Of a DNA stretch of 32,922 nt, positions 28,582 through 32,922 are shown piece after piece. Every line of letters starts with the position of its first letter. Position 1 is the stretch's first letter. Below the pieces are notes generated by a model. It saw nothing but the letters and a program-made list of their open reading frames with translations, was not told where the DNA came from and ran no database searches. The position numbers and the translations under genes were made by a program. Location: positions 1 to 32,922 of the forward strand of contig JBEHWX010000066.1 in NCBI GenBank assembly GCA_048498995.1, written 5' to 3'. This DNA comes from JBEHWX01 sp048498995. GTDB lineage: Bacteria > Bacteroidota > Ignavibacteria > OLB7.

Positions 28582-29223
28582 TCAGAGGTTCGGCTTGGCC
28601 GGAAGAACCTTGATCGACTCGACCGACGCGGTGAGCCGCTCCACGAGCGTCGAATCGCTGCCGGCAATGATCGCGTGCAGGATGATCGGCCCGGCGTTGT
28701 CGCTGCTCTGGTAGCGCCCGAGCAGATCCTTCTGTACCATCTCACGCTGATGCACGTGCGGCGTCTCGTCCTTGAGCACCGCCTCGCGCCAGGTGACGCT
28801 CTCGTCGGCGATCGTGCCGCGGCTCTTGTCGGTCTTGGCCGAGTCCGGGATCGAGAGCGCGGGCGTGGGCGAGAGGTCGACGATCAGCAGGCCGCGCTGG
28901 GTCACGCCGGTATCGGCCGGGTCGTAGATATAGAACTTGTCGTACCGGGCCTCCTTGGCCCAGTTGGCGATGAATCCCTTCGGCACCGTGATCTCCAGAT
29001 CGGGGGCGGTGGTATGCTCCATCTCCAGCCGGATCTTCTCCGTCGGAATCCCCTTCAGGAGCGCGCTCCGGTCCTTCTTCGGAGCGCAGGCGCCGAGGAG
29101 GCCGGTCATGAGGAGCGCGGCGGAAAGGAGCATCGCAGCCGGAAGGAGCATCGCAGCCGGACGGCTCGTGAGCATCGGGCGCGCGGAGGGCATCGGGACG
29201 GAAGCGCGGGGTCGGGTCGACAT
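28582..29223 (-). CDS. Lipoprotein of unknown family (paralogue 2)
   Basis: This is a 213-residue predicted lipoprotein. The lipobox LGAC puts the lipidated Cys at 46, after a long, partly duplicated signal (AAMLLPAAMLLSAALL). The true start may be a later Met (11, 17 or 25). The mature part reads EHTTAPDLEITVPKGF, then DKFYIYDPAD, GLLIVDL, and near the end ILHAIIAGSDSTLVERLTAS. These segments align in order with the neighbouring upstream lipoprotein (HTPAPDLWISLPEGY, DEFYIFSKSD, GFLRIYI, HLHIYVGGTDSAHVADLE), so the two are diverged tandem paralogues. The gene lies 26 bp after its paralogue and 11 bp before the barrel protein. I know no function for this family. It is presumably anchored in the outer or inner membrane, facing the periplasm. 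Confidence 0.8.
   Translation of the reverse strand: MSTRPRASVPMPSARPMLTSRPAAMLLPAAMLLSAALLMTGLLGACAPKKDRSALLKGIPTEKIRLEMEHTTAPDLEITVPKGFIANWAKEARYDKFYIYDPADTGVTQRGLLIVDLSPTPALSIPDSAKTDKSRGTIADESVTWREAVLKDETPHVHQREMVQKDLLGRYQSSDNAGPIILHAIIAGSDSTLVERLTASVESIKVLPAKPNL
29128..29163. repeat. 18-bp in-frame duplication in a lipoprotein signal peptide
   Basis: GAGCATCGCAGCCGGAAG (29128-29145) is repeated with one change at 29146-29163. It adds six residues (AAMLLP/AAMLLS) to the hydrophobic core of the lipoprotein signal on the minus strand. Confidence 0.85.
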
Positions 29224-29249
29224 CGGTCCTCTCTCGGTTGGGAACGGAC

Positions 29250-29900
29250 TCAGGGAGTAATCGCGAGCGTCTGCGCGGCATGCTCCAGATCGGCGACGTG
29301 CGCCGAATCGGTCCCGCCGACGTAGATGTGCAGATGGAGCGGCGCGCGGGCCAGCTCCGGAGAGATCGAGGCGAAGAAATCGTCGCTGGTGATCTCGCGG
29401 TTCAGGAAGCTCCGCTTGTCGGCGAGCGTGTCGCTCCAGACCGACCACTCGAACGGATGCCCGGCGATCAGCGCGGCGCGGTGCTCCACGGCGCGTCCCG
29501 GGGGGATGGCGCTCTGGGTCATCACGCCGATATAGATCCGGAGGAAGCCGGTCGAGACCGCCGAGGGATCCTTGAGGGTCGGGTCGCTCTTGCTGAAGAT
29601 GTAGAACTCGTCGTTCGGCATCTTCCCCACTCCCTTCACGGTGTAGCCCTCCGGAAGGGAGATCCAGAGATCGGGTGCCGGCGTGTGCGTGGTCGGAATC
29701 TGGAAGCGTCCGGAGGGAAGGCGGTCCCTGACGCGGAGGGAATCGATCCCCCGCGGCTTCGGCGCCTCGTTGTCTCCGCAGCCGACCGCCAGCGCGGCCA
29801 CGAGCGGGAGCGCCAGCCAGCCAGCGCCCCGGAGCACGCGCCGACGCGCACGCGGCCATGCCTGCCGCGCCTTCACTTCGAATCTCCCCATCCCGCTCAT
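29250..29900 (-). CDS. Lipoprotein of unknown family (paralogue 1)
   Basis: This is a 216-residue predicted lipoprotein. A basic N terminus (RARRRVLRGAG) is followed by the hydrophobic core WLALPLVAALA and lipobox AVGC with Cys41, then GDNEAPKPRG. The mature domain has THTPAPDLWISLPEGY, NDEFYIFSKSD, GFLRIYIGVMTQ, a central region with HPFEWSVWSDT, and LHLHIYVGGTDSAHVADLEH. It shares order and spacing of these blocks with the next gene, its paralogue. The family is unknown to me; the pattern of strands and helices suggests one compact alpha/beta domain of about 160 residues. Its ATG overlaps the pyrE stop by 4 bp, so it is translated with pyrE, an unexpected pairing. No catalytic motif is recognisable. 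Confidence 0.82.
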   Translation of the reverse strand: MSGMGRFEVKARQAWPRARRRVLRGAGWLALPLVAALAVGCGDNEAPKPRGIDSLRVRDRLPSGRFQIPTTHTPAPDLWISLPEGYTVKGVGKMPNDEFYIFSKSDPTLKDPSAVSTGFLRIYIGVMTQSAIPPGRAVEHRAALIAGHPFEWSVWSDTLADKRSFLNREITSDDFFASISPELARAPLHLHIYVGGTDSAHVADLEHAAQTLAITP

Positions 29901-30541
29901 GCCGAGAACGTGTCGAGGTGCGCGCGAAGCCGCTCGCCGAGATCCGGGCGGGCGGCGATGATGTCGTGTACCGACAGCAGCGCGTGCACGGTCAGGCCGG
30001 TCTGCTCCTGGAACACCTCGCGGGCGGTGCGGCCGGAATCGTCCACCGGCTCGGCGCGATCGAACGCGATGATGAAGCCGAGCGGCTCGCAGCCGGCGGC
30101 GCGGAGCTTCTCGATCGCCTCCACCTTCGTCCCGCCGGTGGTGATCACGTCGTCGACGATCACCGCGCGGTCCCCCTGGCGGAGCACGCCGAGGAAGCCG
30201 CTGGCGTCGCCGTGGGTCTTGGCTTCCTTCCGGTCGCTGACGGCGCGGATCTCGCCGCGGGAGCCGGAGGCCATGGCGATGGCCGAGGAGACGGCGATCG
30301 GAATTCCCTTGTAGGCCGAGCCGAAGATCACGGTGGCATCGGCGAACTCATCGAGCTCCTGGAGCCGGCGCGCGTAGAGCTCCCCCATCCGGGCAAGCTG
30401 GCGTCCGGAGCAGAGGGAGCCGGTGTTGAAGAAATAGGGGGACTTCCGTCCGCTCTTGAGGGTGAAGTCGCCGAAGGTGAGCACCCCTTCGTCGATGAAG
30501 AAGGCCAGGGCCTCCTCGATCAGCGTCGTTGTCGTTGCCAC
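29897..30541 (-). CDS. pyrE: Orotate phosphoribosyltransferase
   Basis: The 214-residue enzyme makes orotidine 5'-phosphate from orotate and PRPP in pyrimidine synthesis. FTLKSGRKSPYFFNTG (26-41) holds the orotate/phosphate-binding Lys and Ser. SAYKGIPIA (75-83), SDRKEAKTHGDASGFLG (102-118, flexible loop) and the PRPP signature VIVDDVITTGGT (127-138) are complete. Length is normal (about 213). The start is GTG at 30541. It heads a four-gene run with two lipoproteins and a barrel protein rather than other pyr genes. A strong hairpin separates it from the upstream atuA-type genes. Confidence 0.96.
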   Translation of the reverse strand: MATTTTLIEEALAFFIDEGVLTFGDFTLKSGRKSPYFFNTGSLCSGRQLARMGELYARRLQELDEFADATVIFGSAYKGIPIAVSSAIAMASGSRGEIRAVSDRKEAKTHGDASGFLGVLRQGDRAVIVDDVITTGGTKVEAIEKLRAAGCEPLGFIIAFDRAEPVDDSGRTAREVFQEQTGLTVHALLSVHDIIAARPDLGERLRAHLDTFSA

Positions 30542-30588
30542 GATGGTCGGTTTCCGTTGGCGTTGGAGTCGATGATTCGGATTGCGAC

Positions 30589-30625
30589 GCCGCCGCTCGC
30601 CGGAATGGCTCCGGCGAGCGGCGGC
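30589..30625. terminator. Perfect 16-bp GC-rich hairpin between the AtuA-like gene and pyrE
   Basis: GCCGCCGCTCGCCGGA (30589-30604) pairs perfectly with 30610-30625 over the 5-nt loop ATGGC. It lies 67 bp beyond the AtuA-like stop. Neither strand has a U-tract, so it may be an I-shaped terminator or another structural element. Confidence 0.55.
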
Positions 30626-30691
30626 CCATGCGATGTATGCGTGCCCGGCGCGCGCCAGACGAGCTCGCGCATCGAGGGCGGAAGGAGGCGG

Positions 30692-31024
30692 TCAGACCTC
30701 GAGCTCGTCCGGCACCTCGATCTCCATCCGGAGCATCGCCGAGGAGAGCGTTTTTCCCTGCGCGTCGAGCTTGAGCGAGACGGTGCCGCCGCCGCCGAGC
30801 GTGTTGTGCAGCAGGAAGTTGAGCGCCCAGAGATTCGGCAGCTCGAAGCGATCGACCGGACCGTTGCAGATGCCGGTGAAATGCTCCTTCACCCTCTCGG
30901 CGGTGAGCGCCTGGGCGATGATCGGATAGTATTCCTGGCGACGGGCGATCACGCCGACGTTGCCGGCATCCCCCTTGTCGCCGGAGCGCGCGTGCGCCAG
31001 CTTGAGCAGTTGTACTCGTTTCAT
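30692..31024 (-). CDS. AtuA-like ferredoxin-fold domain protein
   Basis: The 110-residue protein corresponds to the C-terminal domain that is fused to AtuA in some relatives and encoded separately here. Diagnostic segments are LLKLAHARSGDKGDAGNVGV (6-25), the FELPNLWALNFLLHNTLGGG block and VSLKLDAQGKTLSSAMLRMEI near the end. The family's molecular role is not established; it accompanies the DUF1446/AtuA protein of acyclic terpene or acyl-CoA catabolism. I use the ATG at 31024; an in-frame ATG at 31048 adds MTQEPEEN. It follows atuA by 32-56 bp on the same strand and should be co-transcribed with it. Confidence 0.88.
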   Translation of the reverse strand: MKRVQLLKLAHARSGDKGDAGNVGVIARRQEYYPIIAQALTAERVKEHFTGICNGPVDRFELPNLWALNFLLHNTLGGGGTVSLKLDAQGKTLSSAMLRMEIEVPDELEV

Positions 31025-31080
31025 GTTTTCTTCTGGTTCCTGCGTCATGTCCCGGCCATCGACGGCCCGGGGGGATCGGT

Positions 31081-32463
31081 TCAGGCGGGGACTTCCGCCG
31101 AGCGGATCACGTCGACGGCGACCCGCGGGTTGATGCGCTCCTTCTCGATCAGGGCCGGCCAGTAGGCCACCACCTCGGAGGGACGGGGACGTCCGCCGGC
31201 GAATCCGGTGACGTTCGGAGGACCGGTGAGGATCAGCGGCGCGATCTCCTTGCCGAAGCGCTCCACCGACTTGAAGTCCGGCCCACGCACGCCGACGCGC
31301 ATCATCACTTCCTGCGGATCGGGATTGACCGCGGCCGAGAGCGGGCCGTGGCAGGCGTTGTAGCCGACATATTCGGTGAGCACCTCGTCGAACCGGAGTC
31401 CGAGCTTGTTCATCCGCGCGCGGAGAATGCCGTCGGCCGCCTTGGCCTTCTCGATCGCCTCCGGCCACGCGTAGGTGAGCGTGGCGAAGGCGGAGTAGCC
31501 GTCGGAATAGCTCATCGACACCTTGTAGAACGGCGTGGCCGGCCGCCCCTTGATCCCGAACACCCGGACGCGGTTGTTCCCCTGGTCCTCGAGCTGAATC
31601 GTCGTGAAGTCGGCCACCACGTCAGGCGTGATGTAGACGCTCGGGTCGCCGATCTCGTAGAGGCACTGCTCGGCCACGGTGCCGCGCGAGACCAGCCCGC
31701 CGGTCCCCTCGTGCTTGGTGACGAAGAACTCGCCGGTCGGATAGGCCTCGACGATCGGGAACCCGACGTTGGCCATGTCCGGGACGCTCTTCCAGTCCCC
31801 CATGAAGTTGCCGCCGGAGGACTGCGCGCCGCACTCGATGATATGACCGGCGATGGTGCCGGCGGCCAGCTTATCCCAGTCGTCCAGGCTCCAGCCGAAC
31901 TCGTGGATCATCGGCGCCAGGCAGAGCCCGGTATCGGTGGTGCGGCCGGTGATGACGATCTGCGCTCCCTGACGGAGCGCCTCGACGATCGGCGCGGCCC
32001 CGAGGTAGACGTTGGCCGAGAGGACGCGGTCGCGGACATCGGAGACCGGCTCCCCGGTCTCCATGTTCTTCAGCTCGGCGCCGCCGGAGACCAGCTCGTC
32101 GATATCGTCGAGGATGTTGTCCCCGGCCACGACACCGACGTTGATCGAGAGCCCGTGCTTGCGCGCCACCTCGAGGATGGCGTCCCGGCAGGCCTCGACG
32201 TTGACGCCGCCGCCGTTGGTGATCAGCTTGATATTCTTCTCGACCAGCTGCGGAAGGATCGCATCGATGGTCGAGATCAGATCCTTCGCGTAGCCGAGCT
32301 TCGGATCCTTGAGCTTCTGTTTCTGCATGATCGACATCGTCACCTCGGCCAGGTAGTCCATCATCAGATAGTCTATCGGCCCCTTGGTGACCTGGTCGAT
32401 CGGCGCGGTAAGGAGGTCGCCCCAGAATCCCTGCCCGGAGGCGATGCGAATCATATCTCTCAT
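31081..32463 (-). CDS. AtuA family protein (DUF1446, acyclic terpene utilisation type)
   Basis: This 460-residue protein belongs to the AtuA/DUF1446 family. It has the N-terminal IRIASGQGFWGD, IDYLMMDYLAEVTMSI, LITNGGGVNVEACRDAI, VITGRTTDTGLCLAPMIHEFGW and ECGAQSSGGNF, all characteristic. Pseudomonas AtuA is needed for citronellol/geraniol use, but its reaction is not defined. In other bacteria AtuA homologues accompany acyl-CoA carboxylases and dehydrogenases, none of which is present here. Length fits a version lacking the C-terminal domain, which is supplied by the next gene. Starts at 32463 (MRDMIRIA) or 32454 are both possible. A TACCTTTG element lies about 45 bp upstream. Confidence 0.9.
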   Translation of the reverse strand: MRDMIRIASGQGFWGDLLTAPIDQVTKGPIDYLMMDYLAEVTMSIMQKQKLKDPKLGYAKDLISTIDAILPQLVEKNIKLITNGGGVNVEACRDAILEVARKHGLSINVGVVAGDNILDDIDELVSGGAELKNMETGEPVSDVRDRVLSANVYLGAAPIVEALRQGAQIVITGRTTDTGLCLAPMIHEFGWSLDDWDKLAAGTIAGHIIECGAQSSGGNFMGDWKSVPDMANVGFPIVEAYPTGEFFVTKHEGTGGLVSRGTVAEQCLYEIGDPSVYITPDVVADFTTIQLEDQGNNRVRVFGIKGRPATPFYKVSMSYSDGYSAFATLTYAWPEAIEKAKAADGILRARMNKLGLRFDEVLTEYVGYNACHGPLSAAVNPDPQEVMMRVGVRGPDFKSVERFGKEIAPLILTGPPNVTGFAGGRPRPSEVVAYWPALIEKERINPRVAVDVIRSAEVPA

Positions 32464-32504
32464 GCAGCTTTCACGGCTGGTTGGAAGGATCGAATGCGAA
32501 CGCG

Positions 32505-32512
32505 CAAAGGTA
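32505..32512 (-). promoter_or_regulatory. Bacteroidota-type -7 promoter element upstream of the AtuA gene
   Basis: TACCTTTG on the minus strand fits the TAnnTTTG consensus recognised by the Bacteroidota primary sigma factor, 42 bp before the ATG at 32463. A matching TTTG -33 box at the usual distance is not evident. Confidence 0.4.
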
Positions 32513-32544
32513 CGCGCCCCGGAGGAATTTCGCTGTAAGAGAAC

Positions 32545-32570
32545 TTGAAGAGAAGTGAGAATTGAGAATG
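32545..32570 (+). repeat. 26-bp dispersed repeat, copy 2
   Basis: This copy begins TTGAAGAGAAGTGAGAATTG and ends GAGAATG, differing from the copy at the miaE stop codon (25189-25214, minus strand) at one position. ATGAAAT follows 8 bp after both copies. It lies in the gene-free stretch 32571-32771 side of the AtuA upstream region; I see no gene from 32464 to the window end. Confidence 0.85.
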
Positions 32571-32771
32571 AAGAACCATGAAATCACTGCCACGATCGAC
32601 GTGCCGATGCGCGCGCCAGCCCCGTTTGCCCCCTCCCGGCAGGCACGTCCCGCCCCGGTCCGAATTGCTTGCCGAGCAGCCGTGACGAAATGCGCCCACC
32701 CACCAGTCCCCGATCCGGCCTTTCTCGTGCACCCGGAACGGGTCCCAGTACGGTAGCGACAGTCGGACGCC

Positions 32772-32922
32772 GATGGCCGTATCGTCCCCGATGGCCGTAT
32801 CGTCCCCGATGGCCGTATCGTCCCCGATGGCCGTATCGTCCCCGATGGCCGTATCGTCCCCGATGGCCGTATCGTCCCCGATGGCCGTATCGTCCCCGAT
32901 GGCCGTATCGTCCCCGATGGCC
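32772..32922. repeat. 18-bp tandem array, 8 copies plus partial, running off the window
   Basis: Eight perfect copies of GATGGCCGTATCGTCCCC and 7 bases of a ninth reach the last base, so the array is longer than seen. It has no spacers. Read on the minus strand it contains CCATCGGGG, sharing ATCGGGG with the array at the start of the window. Confidence 0.95.

Overview
The window is a GC-rich (roughly 60-65 %) bacterial chromosome segment carrying about 24 well-supported protein genes and one tRNA. Coding is dense and mostly on the minus strand. A very large C25 (gingipain/PorU-like) cysteine peptidase with a C-terminal FlgD-like domain, a MiaE, a beta-barrel protein ending in an aromatic residue, several lipoproteins and one TACCTTTG promoter element all point to a Gram-negative member of the Bacteroidota/Chlorobiota/Kapaibacteria side of the FCB group. 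That placement is inference; there is no rRNA or marker phylogeny here. Both ends of the window lie inside perfect tandem arrays, so it may be a whole contig whose assembly stopped in repeats.

Layout. 1-1000: 16-bp array, terminator, small GIY-YIG protein (-), structured intergenic DNA, tRNA-Gly(CCC) (-). 1120-3524 (+): beta-CASP metallo-beta-lactamase RNase overlapping a MutT-type NUDIX hydrolase, then a membrane-anchored small protein with an HMA-like fold. 3723-15456 (-): a compact polysaccharide cluster read as SLBB/Wza-type export protein, Wzz-type chain-length protein, GT4 glycosyltransferase, O-antigen ligase/polymerase-like membrane protein, then the 1963-residue C25 peptidase. 15838-18115 (-): adenine phosphoribosyltransferase, a YpdA-like flavoprotein reductase and a translationally coupled SRPBCC protein. 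18330-22005 (-): sdhC-sdhD-sdhA-sdhB, respiratory complex II, with a 303-bp repeat-bearing gap between sdhD and sdhA. 22006-23387: 1.4 kb of repeats, REP-like palindromes and a decayed lipoprotein gene. 23388-25786 (-): miaE, fmt, glycerophosphodiester phosphodiesterase. 26106-27370 (+): TSUP permease coupled to DUF1634. 27413-30541 (-): pyrE, two paralogous lipoproteins and an outer-membrane beta-barrel protein in a tight operon. 30692-32463 (-): a split AtuA pair. The window ends in an 18-bp array.

The most interesting material is (i) the pyrE-lipoprotein-lipoprotein-barrel operon, which I cannot assign to any known system; (ii) the sortase-like C25 protein adjoining polysaccharide synthesis genes; and (iii) a genome habit of 12-18-bp tandem duplications at gene boundaries and in frame inside genes. 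Several arrays share an ATCGG core, and one seems to have grown from the tail of a palindromic REP-like element. No transposase, phage gene, CRISPR array or rRNA was seen.
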